The position numbers and the translations under genes are program-made. Shown here one piece after another: positions 20,237-29,539 of a stretch of 64,000 nucleotides of DNA. The first letter of the stretch is position 1, and each line of letters starts with the position of its first letter. This DNA is from Pseudoxanthomonas daejeonensis (GTDB lineage Bacteria > Pseudomonadota > Gammaproteobacteria > Xanthomonadales > Xanthomonadaceae), in NCBI RefSeq assembly GCF_010093205.1, contig NZ_PDWN01000004.1, positions 1 to 64,000 of the forward strand. Reading direction: 5' to 3'. The notes beneath the pieces were generated by a model. It made no database searches. It was not told the DNA's origin and saw only the letters and a list, made by a program, of their open reading frames with translations.

Positions 20237-20821
20237 ATGCGTGGATTGATCGCTGTTTTCCTCTCGCTGCTGTCGACGGGCGCCATCGCCGGGCCAGGAT
20301 TGCAGGTGGCCCTTGCGCCTGATGCCGGATCGCAGGCGTGGTGGATGCACACCACGCTGGTGCCCGGCGGCGATGCAGTCCGTGGCATTCCCCTTCGCGA
20401 ATTCGATGCCGGCTGGTGCGCCGCCGACGAAATCACGCTCGATGCCTTCCCCGCGGCGATCCGCACCGGTGGCTCGTGGCCGCTGGACCGACTGGACCCG
20501 GTGGCTGGGTCCCCGTTCGCGCTGGGCGGCGATTTCGGTGCCGGCGAGCCGCTGGAAGTGATCCTGGGCGCCTACCGGACCTGCTCCGGCGAGACCCGGA
20601 ACTTCCTCGCGGTGATCGCGCCGGAGCGCAGCGATGCGCGCGTCGTCCAAGTGGAAAGCATCAGTGCCGACAGGGCCGTGTTCCAGTACCTGCGGGCCGA
20701 TCCGAGTGCCGGTTTCCGCATCTTTTCATGCATGGTCTGCGACGACATGGGCCGGCTTTATCTGTGGAACGCCGCTTCCGGCAAATTCGAAAAGCAGCCC
20801 TACATCGATGGGACCGGCTGA
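20237..20821 (+). CDS. uncharacterised exported protein
   Basis: A 194-residue protein with a signal peptide (MRGLIAVFLSLLSTGAIAG, cleavage about residue 18-20). The mature part contains four cysteines, two of them in a late CMVCDD motif that could form a disulfide or bind metal. I do not recognise a family. It starts 37 bp after pilZ, behind a GGGAG ribosome site. The next gene begins within its last 14 bases. Co-expression with that exported protein is likely, but no function can be assigned. Confidence 0.7.
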   Translation: MRGLIAVFLSLLSTGAIAGPGLQVALAPDAGSQAWWMHTTLVPGGDAVRGIPLREFDAGWCAADEITLDAFPAAIRTGGSWPLDRLDPVAGSPFALGGDFGAGEPLEVILGAYRTCSGETRNFLAVIAPERSDARVVQVESISADRAVFQYLRADPSAGFRIFSCMVCDDMGRLYLWNAASGKFEKQPYIDGTG

Positions 20822-21914
20822 TACGGCCAGCGCGGCGGGGCGTGCGCATGCCGCCGCCCTGCATCTGCTGCGGCATGTCGCCGTCGTGGTCGCGTGCGTG
20901 GCCGGCACTTTCCATCCGGGGTTCGCCATCGCCGCCGATCCCGCACCGTCGCGCCTGCGCCTCGAGAGCGCGCAGCTTCGGATGGAGGTTTCGCCGAGAC
21001 TCGGCGGGCGCGTGTTGCATTTCTCCCTTCCCGGGGCGCCGAACCTGTTGAAGGTGGGCGAGGCGACGGCGTCGCAACCGGAGCCGCGCGTGGAGGCTGG
21101 CGGCGAGAACATCGCCTATCTCGGCCACGAAATATGGGTTGGCCCGCAGGCCGACTGGTGGCGCGACCAGACCCTCAATCCGGCGCGGCGCAAGGCGGCG
21201 GCGCAATGGCCACCGGATCCGTGGTTGGCGCATGCGCCTGCGAAGGTGATCGCGCACGACGGCGATCGCCTGGTGCTGGAGGGCGCGGCCAGTCCGGTCA
21301 GTGGCGTTCAACTGGTGCAGACGTTCTCGATCGCGGCCGATCGACCCGGTACCGCCGAACTGGCGGTGGAGATGCGCAACATCCGCAAGGTGCCGGTATC
21401 GCGCGATATCTGGTTCAACACGCGGGTGCATCCGGAAACGCGCGTGTTCGTGCCGGTGGCGCGCGACGGCAACGGGGTGCGCGTGCGTTCCGATGCCAGC
21501 GACGGTTTCGACGGGCTGGTCAGCAGCAGCGCCGACGGCTTGTTCTCGCTGGAACTACTGCCGCCGTCCGAGGGCCTGCATGGCCGCCGCGGCAAAGTGT
21601 TCATCCAGCCGCGCGCCGGCTGGATCGCCGGCTTCGCGGCCGGGCAGGCCTTCCTGATCCATTTCGAGCTCGAGCCCCTCGAACGCATCCATCCGGACCA
21701 GGGCCAGGTCGAGCTGTACCTGGACTGGCGACCCGGACAGGCCGACACCGGCCTGATGGAGCTGGAGGTGCATGCGCCGTACGCGACGCTGGCAGCCGGG
21801 ACGTCCACCACCGCGCACGAATGGTGGGTGGTGCGCCGCTACGACGGTCCGGACAGGCGTGATGCGCAGGTCGCCTTCCTGCAGCGGATGCTGGCGGACG
21901 CGGACATCGAATAG
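20808..21914 (+). CDS. exported DUF4380-like protein with mutarotase-type fold
   Basis: A 368-residue protein with an N-terminal hydrophobic export segment (about residues 21-43, cleavage near FAIAADPAPS). It continues with a beta-rich region containing MEVSPRLGGRVLHFSLPG and NIAYLGHEIWVGPQADWW, which resembles DUF4380 proteins related to aldose-1-epimerase-like beta-sandwiches. No catalytic pair typical of mutarotases was identified, so carbohydrate binding is only a guess. The start at 20808 overlaps the previous gene by 14 bases. It gives a somewhat long signal segment, and a start further downstream cannot be excluded. Confidence 0.6.
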   Translation: MGPADTASAAGRAHAAALHLLRHVAVVVACVAGTFHPGFAIAADPAPSRLRLESAQLRMEVSPRLGGRVLHFSLPGAPNLLKVGEATASQPEPRVEAGGENIAYLGHEIWVGPQADWWRDQTLNPARRKAAAQWPPDPWLAHAPAKVIAHDGDRLVLEGAASPVSGVQLVQTFSIAADRPGTAELAVEMRNIRKVPVSRDIWFNTRVHPETRVFVPVARDGNGVRVRSDASDGFDGLVSSSADGLFSLELLPPSEGLHGRRGKVFIQPRAGWIAGFAAGQAFLIHFELEPLERIHPDQGQVELYLDWRPGQADTGLMELEVHAPYATLAAGTSTTAHEWWVVRRYDGPDRRDAQVAFLQRMLADADIE

Positions 21915-21917
21915 AGC

Positions 21918-21977
21918 GGGGCTGGCCCCTCAGCAACCCACACCCGCTGGAGGCGAGCAGCGGCGCAAAGCGCCGCT
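21918..21977. repeat. two hairpins in the convergent gap between DUF4380 gene and fadB-like gene
   Basis: GGGGC-TG-GCCCC (21918-21929) and AGCGGCGC-AAA-GCGCCGCT (21959-21977) lie between the two convergent stop codons. They look like the GC-rich extragenic palindromes found elsewhere in the window. They may serve as bidirectional transcription barriers, although T-runs are absent. Confidence 0.45.
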
Positions 21978-21994
21978 CCACGCCGCCGCAACGG

Positions 21995-24076
21995 TTACTC
22001 CGGCGCCTGCCGCAGCAGCGGGTTGTCCCAGCCCGGGCGCGGCGCGAAGCGATCACCGTGGCGGGCCTGCAGTGCCTTGAGCCGCTCGAACAGCGCGTCG
22101 GCGCCGGTGGCGCGGATATGCTGGATCGGACCCCCGCGGAACGGGGCGAAACCGGTGCCGAAGATCACGCCCGCGTCGAGCAGGTCGGCATCGGCGACCA
22201 CGCCGTCGTGCAGGCAGGCCACCGCTTCGTTGAGCAGCGGCAGGACCAGGCGGTCCTCCAGGTCCGACGGGGCCTGGTAGCCCGCAGGCGCTTCGGGTTT
22301 GACCGCCTTGCCGTTGTCCCACTTGTAGAGGCCCTGGCCGTCCTTCTTGCCGCGCTTGCCCGGTTCGACCGAGGCCAGCGTCGCCGGCACCTGCAGTCCG
22401 AGGAAGGGCGACAGTTCCGCGCCCACGCCCTGCGCCACGTCCAGGCCGACCGTGTCGATCAGCTCGATCGGGCCCATCGGCATGCCGAACTTCACCGCGG
22501 CCTTGTCGATCACCACGCCCGGAATGCCTTCGGCGTAGGCGGTGGCCGCCTCGAGCATGTACGGGAACAGCACGCGGTTGACCAGGAAGCCCGGGGTGCC
22601 GGCGACCGGCACCGGGAACTTGTCCAGCGCCTTGCAGAAGGCCGCCAGCCGCTTGACCACCGCCGGATCGAGGCGATCGTGCTGGACGATCTCCACCAGC
22701 GGCATCATCGACACCGGGTTGAAGTAGTGCAGGCCGGCGAAGCGGTCCGGGCGGGCGATGTGTTCGCGCAGTTCGTCCAGCGGGATCGAGGAGGTGTTGC
22801 TGGTCAGCAGCGCGTCGTCCTTCATCCGCGGCTCGAGCAGGTGGTACAGGTCGCGCTTGGCTTCCGGGTTCTCGATGATCGCTTCGATCACCAGGTCGGC
22901 CTCGGCCACGCCGGCGCCGGCGAGGTCGCCCTTAAGGCGCGCCGCCACGGCATGCCGTTTGCTCTCGTCCTTGACCCGCTTGCCGAACAGTTCCTGCGCA
23001 CGGCCCAGCGCGCCGTCGATGAAGCGCTGCTCGCGGTCCTGCAGGGTCACCTCGAATCCCTTGTAGGCCGACCAGGCGGCGATGTCCCCGCCCATCACGC
23101 CTGCACCGACCACGTGCACGTGGCGGATCCCCGGCGACGGCATGCCGCCGCCATCCTTGCCGCCGAGTCCCTTGAGCCGCTCGGTCAGGAAGAAGATGCG
23201 GATCAGGTTGCGCGCGGTCGGACTGCCCGCAAGCTTGACCACCGCCTTGCGCTCGGCGTCCAGGCGCGCCTGGATGCCGCTGCCGCCGGCGCGCTGCCAG
23301 ACCCCGATCAGCGCATACGGCGCCGGGTACTGGTCCTTCTTCGCCTTGCGCGCGACCTGCTTGGTCATCTGCGGGGCGAGGATCTTCCGCGCCAGCCACG
23401 AGTTGGTCGCCCAGCCGGCGAAGCGCTGCTTGAACGGACGCTGCGTGCCTTTCAGCGCCAGCGCCGCAGCGGCGTCCTCGAGCAGGGCCGGCTCGACCAC
23501 CTTGTCGACCAGCCCCATGCCGCGCGCGGACGCGGCCGACAGCGTGCGCCCGGTGAGCATCAGGTCCATCGCCGCCGGCGCGCCGACCAGGCGGGGCAGG
23601 CGTGCGCTGCCACCCCAGCCGGGGAAGATGCCGAGCTTGACCTCGGGCAGGCCGATCCGCGTGGACGGGTCGCTGCTGGCCACGCGATAGTCGCAGGCCA
23701 GCGACAGCTCGGTGCCGCCGCCCATGCAGAAGCCGTGAATCGCCGCCACCGTCGGGCAGGGCAGTTCAGCCACCTTCTGGAACACGGCCTGGCCGCGGCG
23801 GATGGCGTCGTTGACCGTACCCTTGCGATCGAAGTCCTGGAATTCCTTCAGGTCGGCGCCGGCGATAAAGCCGGAGGCCTTGGCCGAACGGAACAGCACG
23901 CCCTTGGGCGGATCGATGGCCAGGCGTTCGACGATGTCGCCCAGTTCGATCAGCACGTCCTGCGAGAGTGCGTTGACCGGGGCCCCCTGGCGGTCCAGCG
24001 ACAGCACCACGATCCCGTCGTCGCGCTGGGCGGCTTGCCAGTGGCTGAATCGCAGTCCATCGAAGCCTGGGAGCAT
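21995..24076 (-). CDS. fused enoyl-CoA hydratase / 3-hydroxyacyl-CoA dehydrogenase (FadB/FadJ-like)
   Basis: A 693-residue bifunctional beta-oxidation enzyme. The N-terminal crotonase domain (1 to about 190) has the oxyanion motif HGFCMGGGTELSLACD and LPEVKLGIFPGWGG, which include both catalytic glutamates. The dehydrogenase part (about 310-690) has the NAD motif VVGAGVMGGDIAAW and catalytic His in HYFNPVSMMPLVEI. It is slightly shorter than E. coli FadB (729) and FadJ (714). No thiolase gene (fadA/fadI) is next to it. The ATG at 24076 is chosen because it sits 30 bases behind a good promoter; upstream extension is low complexity. FadJ is an equally fair name. Confidence 0.9.
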   Translation of the reverse strand: MLPGFDGLRFSHWQAAQRDDGIVVLSLDRQGAPVNALSQDVLIELGDIVERLAIDPPKGVLFRSAKASGFIAGADLKEFQDFDRKGTVNDAIRRGQAVFQKVAELPCPTVAAIHGFCMGGGTELSLACDYRVASSDPSTRIGLPEVKLGIFPGWGGSARLPRLVGAPAAMDLMLTGRTLSAASARGMGLVDKVVEPALLEDAAAALALKGTQRPFKQRFAGWATNSWLARKILAPQMTKQVARKAKKDQYPAPYALIGVWQRAGGSGIQARLDAERKAVVKLAGSPTARNLIRIFFLTERLKGLGGKDGGGMPSPGIRHVHVVGAGVMGGDIAAWSAYKGFEVTLQDREQRFIDGALGRAQELFGKRVKDESKRHAVAARLKGDLAGAGVAEADLVIEAIIENPEAKRDLYHLLEPRMKDDALLTSNTSSIPLDELREHIARPDRFAGLHYFNPVSMMPLVEIVQHDRLDPAVVKRLAAFCKALDKFPVPVAGTPGFLVNRVLFPYMLEAATAYAEGIPGVVIDKAAVKFGMPMGPIELIDTVGLDVAQGVGAELSPFLGLQVPATLASVEPGKRGKKDGQGLYKWDNGKAVKPEAPAGYQAPSDLEDRLVLPLLNEAVACLHDGVVADADLLDAGVIFGTGFAPFRGGPIQHIRATGADALFERLKALQARHGDRFAPRPGWDNPLLRQAPE

Positions 24077-24112
24077 GGCCTGACCATCCGGTTGTGTATG
24101 GAAGAGACCGCT

Positions 24113-24142
24113 ATCATCCCGAGGTTGTTTCCGCTGCGTCAA
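24113..24142 (-). promoter_or_regulatory. candidate promoter of the fadB-like gene
   Basis: On the minus strand, TTGACG (24142-24137) and GATGAT (24118-24113) are 18 bases apart. Transcription would start near 24106, giving a leader of about 30 bases. I see no FadR-like palindrome next to it. Confidence 0.4.
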
Positions 24143-24302
24143 ATCCCATGAAGGAATGCAGGCCGTCGCGGACAGCGGCGTGCCCGACCATACTTGCCCT
24201 GCGGTTAAGGTCCTGCATGTCGCCCCGGCCGCGGGTCGGGCGCGGGACAACGGCCCCGGCTGCATGATGTGGCCCATACGGACAGCGGCTTCCGCCAGTC
24301 GC

Positions 24303-24330
24303 TGAACTTTTTCCGGCAACGGCGGTCACA
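24303..24330 (+). promoter_or_regulatory. sigma-E-type promoter of rpoE (autoregulation)
   Basis: TGAACTT (24303-24309) and TCACA (24326-24330) are separated by 16 bases. They match the sigma-E consensus GGAACTT-N15/16-TCnnA at all but the first base. The site lies 39 bases before the rpoE ATG, as expected for a sigma factor that activates its own operon. Confidence 0.6.
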
Positions 24331-24368
24331 GGGTCCGGAACGTCGGGCCGACAGGAGTGTGGCCCGGC

Positions 24369-24998
24369 ATGGCCGAAGGAACGCCAAAGGATCCGACCCA
24401 GGAGCTGGACCTCGAGCTGGTCCGCCGCGTGCAGCGTGGCGACAGCGCGGCATTCGACCTGCTGGTGCGCAAGTACCAGCATCGGATCACCGGGCTGATC
24501 GGACGCTACATCTCGGACTGGAGCGAATGCCAGGACGTGGCCCAGGACACCTTCATGCGCGCCTACCGCGCGCTGGGGAATTTCCGCGGCGACGCCCAGT
24601 TCTATACCTGGTTGCACCGGATAGCCGTGAATACCGCCAAGAACCACCTGGTCGCCCACAACCGCCGTCCACCCACGGACGACATCGACGCCAGCGACGC
24701 CGAGCAGTACGACGCCGGTGCGCGCCTGCGCGACACCGATACGCCCGAGCGCGAAGCGATGCGCGAGGAGCTGGAACGGACGGTGATGAAGGCGGTGGAT
24801 GCGTTGCCGGAGGAACTGAGGGCCGCCATCACCCTGCGCGAGGTGGAGGGCCTGAGCTATGACGAGATCGCGCAGAAGATGGATTGCCCGATCGGAACGG
24901 TGCGCTCGCGCATCTTCCGGGCGCGCGAAGCCATCGACGCCGAATTGAGGCCCCTGCTCGACATCCAGAGCGCCACTCGCGAACGAAACCGTCCATGA
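24369..24998 (+). CDS. rpoE: RNA polymerase sigma factor RpoE (ECF02, envelope stress)
   Basis: A 209-residue ECF sigma factor. Region 2 has DLLVRKYQHRITGLI and QDVAQDTFMRAYRAL, and FYTWLHRIAVNTAKNHL; region 4 has LREVEGLSYDEIAQKMDCPIG (helix-turn-helix). The sequence is clearly of the RpoE/AlgU type that governs envelope stress. AGGAG lies 11 bases before ATG 24369. A GTG at 24357 overlaps that site and was rejected. The stop overlaps the anti-sigma gene by 4 bases. A sigma-E-like promoter upstream suggests autoregulation. Confidence 0.97.
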   Translation: MAEGTPKDPTQELDLELVRRVQRGDSAAFDLLVRKYQHRITGLIGRYISDWSECQDVAQDTFMRAYRALGNFRGDAQFYTWLHRIAVNTAKNHLVAHNRRPPTDDIDASDAEQYDAGARLRDTDTPEREAMREELERTVMKAVDALPEELRAAITLREVEGLSYDEIAQKMDCPIGTVRSRIFRAREAIDAELRPLLDIQSATRERNRP

Positions 24999-25846
24999 GC
25001 CAAGAACCCAGCATCCCCACCGACGCCAACGTCGACAAACTCGAACTCCACACCCGGCAGCAGCTGTCGGCGCTGGTGGACGGCGAGCTGTCACCGGACG
25101 AAGCGCGCTTCCTGCTGCGCCGGCTGCAGCACGACACCGAACTGTCCGGCCGCTTCGAGCGCTGGCAGCTGGGTGGCGACGTGCTGCGTGGCCAGGTCAA
25201 GCGCGTCGCCGCGGCGGATCTGAGCGAACGCATTGCGGCTGCCATCGCCGGCGACACTGCAGCCGGGCACGGCGTGCAGCCGGCGGCCGCTGCCGGTGGA
25301 CGTGCCCCGGTGTGGACGCGCTGGGGCGGGGGTGGTGCGGCACTGGCCGCTTCCGTCGCCGTCGTGGCCATGCTGGTCGGTCGCCCGGCCGCACCGGACC
25401 AGGCGGCTGCTCCCATTCCCGCGCTTGCAATGCAGACCCTGCCGTCCCCCGAGGCCCGCCTGCCGGCTGCCCCGGTCGCGCCGGCCCTGCCGCAGCGTGA
25501 AGTCGCCGCCGTTGCGCCGCCGGCCCGGCAGCAGCCGCGGCCCGTGAATCGCGTGCGGCCATCGCCGGCCATCGCCACGGAATCCACGACCGCAGTGGCC
25601 GATGCGGGCGGCGCGAGTGCGCTGCCGGCCGATCCCTTCGCCTCGGCGGCGCCGTTGCAGGCGCGCCCGTGGCCGCGTGCCGACCTGGCGCAGCCGTCAT
25701 CGGGTCGATTCACCGCAAGCCTCGGCGAGTCGCCCGTCGCACGCCCCTTCTATCCGTTCGAGCCGAGCCCGCCGGTCGAAGCCGCCGCGCCGGTGCCAGC
25801 GGACGACCAGGAGCTGCCGGCGCCCCCGGAAGACGACGGGCGCTGA
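24995..25846 (+). CDS. rseA: RseA/MucA-like anti-sigma factor
   Basis: A 283-residue predicted single-span membrane protein. The cytoplasmic N-terminus (about 1-100) has the RseA_N features QLSALVDGELSPDEARFLL and RFERWQLGGDVLRG, which bind sigma-E. One hydrophobic helix (about residues 110-128) is followed by a periplasmic region of about 155 residues, almost entirely Ala/Pro-rich. The start overlaps rpoE (ATGA). In the family, regulated proteolysis (DegS/AlgW then RseP) releases sigma-E. The usual C-terminal proteolysis tag is not obvious; the protein ends PEDDGR. No rseB gene follows; mucD comes directly after 121 bp. Confidence 0.85.
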   Translation: MSQEPSIPTDANVDKLELHTRQQLSALVDGELSPDEARFLLRRLQHDTELSGRFERWQLGGDVLRGQVKRVAAADLSERIAAAIAGDTAAGHGVQPAAAAGGRAPVWTRWGGGGAALAASVAVVAMLVGRPAAPDQAAAPIPALAMQTLPSPEARLPAAPVAPALPQREVAAVAPPARQQPRPVNRVRPSPAIATESTTAVADAGGASALPADPFASAAPLQARPWPRADLAQPSSGRFTASLGESPVARPFYPFEPSPPVEAAAPVPADDQELPAPPEDDGR

Positions 25847-25967
25847 TCTGCCCGCGCGTTCCCGCACTCCGTTCCGCTCGCTCCCCGTTTCCCGATCAAC
25901 CCCTGATCCGTCCCGTGTTCCACGGCCCGGTCGACCGCGGCCGCTCCTCCCCCTGAAGGCATACCCG

Positions 25968-27506
25968 ATGAATTCCCGTGTCCGTCCCAGTCTCCTCGCC
26001 GCCCTGGTCCTGACCGCGCCGCTCATGGCGTGCGCGCGTGCGCCGGAAGCCAGCAGTTCGCCCTCCGCGCAGACCGCGCCTGCTGCCGCCCCGGCGGTTG
26101 CCGCCGCGCCCCTGGCCACCGGCCTGCCCGATTTCCCCCGCCTGGTCGAACAGGTCGGCCCCGGCGTGGTCAACATCGAGGCGCGGATCAGCCGGCGTCC
26201 GTCCGCGCGCAACCGCGGCGGCATGCCCAGCGACGAGCAGATGCCGGAAATCTTCCGCCGCTTCTTCGGTCCGGGTTTCCCGGGCCAGCCGGGCGAGCCC
26301 GGTGATCCGGGCCAGGACGCGCCTTCGGGCCGTTCGGTGGGCTCGGGCTTCATCATCTCCAACGATGGCTACATCCTCACCAACCACCATGTGGTCGACG
26401 GGGCCGACAGCATCACCGTGCGCCTGTCCGACCGCCGCGAGTTCACCGCCAAGCTGATCGGCAGCGACGAGACCTACGACGTGGCCCTGCTCAAGGTCGA
26501 CGGCAAGGGCCTGCCTACGCTGCGCCAGGGCCAGTCCTCGGCGATCAAGCCGGGCCAGTGGGTGGTCGCGATCGGTTCGCCGCTGGGCCTGGACCAGTCG
26601 GTGACCGCCGGCATCGTCAGCGCGGTCGGCCGCACCGGCGGCCCGGGCCAGCAGTACGTGCCCTTCATCCAGACCGACGTGGCGATCAACCGGGGCAATT
26701 CCGGCGGCCCGCTGCTCAACACCTCCGGCGAGGTGGTCGGCATCAATTCGCAGATCCTGAGCAATTCCGGCGGCTACATGGGGGTGAGCTTCGCCATCCC
26801 GATGGACCTGGCGATGGGCGCGGTCGAGCAGATCAAGAAGGGCGGCAAGGTGAGCCGCGGCATGCTCGGCGTGCAGATCCAGGGGATCGACGCGGCCCGC
26901 GCCAAGGGCCTGGGCCTGGCCGACAGCAATGGCGCGCTGGTCAACAACGTCGAGCCGGGCAGCGCGGCCGAGAAGGGCGGCATCGAGGTCGGCGACGTGA
27001 TCGTCTCGGTCAACGGGCGCCCCGTAAGCACCAGCGCCGACCTGCCGCCGATGGTGGGCATGCTGCCGCCGGGTACCAAGGCGAAGATCGGCGTGATCCG
27101 CGACGGCAAGCCGCGCGAGCTGACCGTGACCCTGGGCGAACTGGCCAGCGACGCGCAGCGTGCCGCTGCCGCGCCGGATGACGCCGACGCCGGTCCGGCC
27201 CAGGCTTCGGCCCTGGCAGGCCTGGGCCTGCGGGTGGCCGAACTGGATGCGCGGTCGCGCAGCCAGCTGGGCCTGGAGGCCGGCAAGGGCGTAGGCATCA
27301 CCGGTGTGACCGGCGCGGAGGCGCGCGAGGCCGGGCTGCTGCCGGGCATGGCGATCGTGCAGGTCGGCCGCACGCCGGTCGGCAGCGTCGCCGAGCTGGA
27401 GCGCCAGCTGCGCGGCACCCGTCCCGGCGACGTGGTGATGCTGCTGGTGCGCACTCCCGCCGGCCAGACCAGTTTCATCGCCCTGGCCGTGGGTGACGGC
27501 GAGTAA
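25968..27506 (+). CDS. mucD: DegP/MucD-type periplasmic serine protease
   Basis: A 512-residue HtrA protease that degrades or refolds damaged envelope proteins. The triad is His141 (NHHVV), Asp171 (TYDVALLK) and Ser245 (GNSGGP). Two PDZ domains follow (about 300-385 and 415-505). The signal sequence ends in PLMAC-ARAP, so Cys22 could be a lipoprotein acylation site, although Met at -2 is unusual. A Gly/Pro-rich loop ([14 protein letters not shown]) replaces part of the LA loop. It is third in the rpoE-rseA-mucD operon and normally damps the sigma-E response. Confidence 0.94.
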   Translation: MNSRVRPSLLAALVLTAPLMACARAPEASSSPSAQTAPAAAPAVAAAPLATGLPDFPRLVEQVGPGVVNIEARISRRPSARNRGGMPSDEQMPEIFRRFFGPGFPGQPGEPGDPGQDAPSGRSVGSGFIISNDGYILTNHHVVDGADSITVRLSDRREFTAKLIGSDETYDVALLKVDGKGLPTLRQGQSSAIKPGQWVVAIGSPLGLDQSVTAGIVSAVGRTGGPGQQYVPFIQTDVAINRGNSGGPLLNTSGEVVGINSQILSNSGGYMGVSFAIPMDLAMGAVEQIKKGGKVSRGMLGVQIQGIDAARAKGLGLADSNGALVNNVEPGSAAEKGGIEVGDVIVSVNGRPVSTSADLPPMVGMLPPGTKAKIGVIRDGKPRELTVTLGELASDAQRAAAAPDDADAGPAQASALAGLGLRVAELDARSRSQLGLEAGKGVGITGVTGAEAREAGLLPGMAIVQVGRTPVGSVAELERQLRGTRPGDVVMLLVRTPAGQTSFIALAVGDGE

Positions 27507-27522
27507 AACGATGCCCACGCCG

Positions 27523-27544
27523 GCCATGCCCCGACGGGCATGGC
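27523..27544 (+). repeat. hairpin between mucD and lepA
   Basis: GCCATGCCC-CGAC-GGGCATGGC forms a perfect 9-bp stem 17 bases after the mucD stop. No T-run follows. It probably marks the end of the rpoE-rseA-mucD message, since lepA has its own -10 element. Confidence 0.45.
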
Positions 27545-27595
27545 TGGCGCGAGGCGGCCCCGCGTGAGGGGTCCGGGTCCGGAGGCGGCCCGGCG

Positions 27596-27604
27596 TGCGA
27601 TAAT
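27596..27604 (+). promoter_or_regulatory. extended -10 promoter of lepA
   Basis: TGC-GATAAT is an extended -10 element (TGn plus a 5/6 box). Transcription would start about 27611, 33 bases before the lepA ATG. No -35 box is evident. The identical motif lies before metG. Confidence 0.45.
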
Positions 27605-27643
27605 CCGACGTTGTCCGACGACGGCGCAGACCGCCGCCCCCAC

Positions 27644-29452
27644 ATGTCTTCCGATTCCATGCGGTTCATCCGCAACTTCTCCATCATCGCCCACGTCGAC
27701 CACGGCAAGTCGACGCTCGCCGACCGCATCATCCAATTGTGCGGCGGGCTGGAAGCGCGCGAGATGGAAGCGCAGGTGCTCGACTCCAACCCGATCGAGC
27801 GCGAACGCGGCATCACCATCAAGGCCCAGTCCGTGTCGCTGCCGTACAAGGCGAAGGACGGCAATACCTATTTCCTGAACTTCATCGACACCCCCGGCCA
27901 CGTCGACTTCTCCTACGAAGTCAGCCGTTCGCTGGCGGCCTGCGAAGGCGCCTTGCTGGTGGTCGACGCGGCCCAGGGCGTGGAGGCGCAGTCGGTGGCC
28001 AACTGCTACACCGCGGTGGAGCAGGGCCTGGAAGTGGTGCCGGTGCTCAACAAGATCGACCTGCCGACCGCCGACATCGACCGGGCCAAGGCCGAGATCG
28101 AGGCGGTGATCGGCATCGACGCCGACGACGCGGTCGCGGTCAGCGCCAAGACCGGCCTGAACGTGGGCGACGTGCTGGAGGCGATCGTGCATCGCATCCC
28201 GCCGCCGGTGCCGCGCGACACCGACAAGCTGCAGGCGCTGATCATCGATTCCTGGTTCGACAACTACCTGGGCGTGGTCTCGCTGGTCCGCGTGATGCAG
28301 GGCGAGATCAAGCCGGGCAGCAAGATCCTGGTGATGTCCACCGGCCGCACCCACCTGGTCGACAAGGTCGGCGTGTTCACCCCCAAGCGCAAGGAGACCG
28401 CCAAGCTGGGCGCGGGCGAAGTGGGCTGGATCAACGCCTCGATCAAGGACGTGCACGGCGCGCCGGTCGGCGACACCCTGACCCTGGCCGGCGATCCGGC
28501 GCTCAAGCCATTGCCCGGTTTCCAGGAAATGCAGCCGCGCGTGTTCGCCGGCCTGTTCCCGGTCAATGCCGAGGACTACCCGGCGCTGCGCGAGGCGCTG
28601 GAGAAGCTGCGCCTCAACGACGCCGCACTGCGCTTCGAGCCGGAAAGCTCTGAGGCGATGGGCTTCGGCTTCCGCTGCGGCTTCCTGGGCATGCTGCACA
28701 TGGAAATCGTGCAGGAGCGCCTGGAGCGCGAGTACGACCTGGACCTGATCTCCACCGCGCCGACGGTGGTGTACGAAGTGCTGCGCACCGATGGCACGGT
28801 CATGTCACTGGACAACCCGGCCAAGCTGCCGCAGGCCAACCTGATCGAGGAAGTGCGCGAGCCCATCATTCGCGCCAACATCCTCACGCCCGAGGCCTAC
28901 ATCGGCAACATCATCAAGCTGTGCGAGGAAAAGCGCGGCATGCAGATCAGCATCACCTACATGGCCAGCCAGGTGCAGATCAGCTACGAGCTGCCGATGG
29001 CCGAGGTGGTGCTGGACTTCTTCGACAAGCTGAAGTCCGTCAGTCGCGGCTACGCCTCGCTGGACTACCACTTCCTGCGCTTCCAGGAGGGCCCGTTCGT
29101 GCGCCTGGACACGCTGATCAACGGCGACCGCGTCGATGCGCTGTCGCTGATCGTGCACCGCAGCCACGCCGACCGGCGCGGCCGCGAGCTGACCGAGAAG
29201 ATGCGCGAACTGATTCCGAGGCAGATGTTCGACGTGGCGATCCAGGCCGCGGTCGGCTCGCAGATCATCGCCCGGTCCACGGTCAAGGCGATGCGCAAGA
29301 ACGTGCTGGCCAAGTGCTATGGCGGCGACATCAGCCGCAAGAAGAAGCTCCTGGAGAAGCAGAAGGAGGGCAAGAAGCGGATGAAGCAGGTCGGCCGCGT
29401 CGAGATCCCGCAGGAGGCGTTCCTCGCCGTGCTGCAGGTGGACAGCAAGTAA
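27644..29452 (+). CDS. lepA: elongation factor 4 (LepA)
   Basis: A 602-residue translational GTPase that back-translocates or remodels stalled ribosomes. It has the G1 motif [10 protein letters not shown]3 DTPGHVD, G4 NKIDLP and the LepA-specific C-terminus with [20 protein letters not shown]. The ATG at 27644 is chosen by similarity to related LepA proteins that begin MSSD. An ATG at 27659 (MRFIRNFS) would match the E. coli length and is possible. There is no clear ribosome site for either. It precedes lepB by 87 bp, the conserved lepA-lepB order. Confidence 0.96.
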   Translation: MSSDSMRFIRNFSIIAHVDHGKSTLADRIIQLCGGLEAREMEAQVLDSNPIERERGITIKAQSVSLPYKAKDGNTYFLNFIDTPGHVDFSYEVSRSLAACEGALLVVDAAQGVEAQSVANCYTAVEQGLEVVPVLNKIDLPTADIDRAKAEIEAVIGIDADDAVAVSAKTGLNVGDVLEAIVHRIPPPVPRDTDKLQALIIDSWFDNYLGVVSLVRVMQGEIKPGSKILVMSTGRTHLVDKVGVFTPKRKETAKLGAGEVGWINASIKDVHGAPVGDTLTLAGDPALKPLPGFQEMQPRVFAGLFPVNAEDYPALREALEKLRLNDAALRFEPESSEAMGFGFRCGFLGMLHMEIVQERLEREYDLDLISTAPTVVYEVLRTDGTVMSLDNPAKLPQANLIEEVREPIIRANILTPEAYIGNIIKLCEEKRGMQISITYMASQVQISYELPMAEVVLDFFDKLKSVSRGYASLDYHFLRFQEGPFVRLDTLINGDRVDALSLIVHRSHADRRGRELTEKMRELIPRQMFDVAIQAAVGSQIIARSTVKAMRKNVLAKCYGGDISRKKKLLEKQKEGKKRMKQVGRVEIPQEAFLAVLQVDSK

Positions 29453-29539
29453 TCCGGGCGCGGCCATGTGGCCGGTACCGGCCCGCGTTCGCGCTCCCAC
29501 TCCCGTTCAGGTTTTGCGTTCCATCGCCAAGGACTACGA

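Noticed and set aside
21918-21977. Intrinsic terminators for the convergent DUF4380 and fadB-like genes
   Set aside because: The hairpins are present but no T-run follows on either strand. They were kept as GC-rich extragenic palindromes.
22058-24151. A 697-codon plus-strand frame opposite the fadB-like gene
   Set aside because: The minus-strand product has full crotonase and dehydrogenase motifs. The plus frame is an Arg/His/Ala-rich shadow.
27611-27643. TTG start for lepA at 27611, coinciding with the predicted transcription start
   Set aside because: The extra eleven residues are not part of the LepA family N-terminus. ATG 27644 is a better match.
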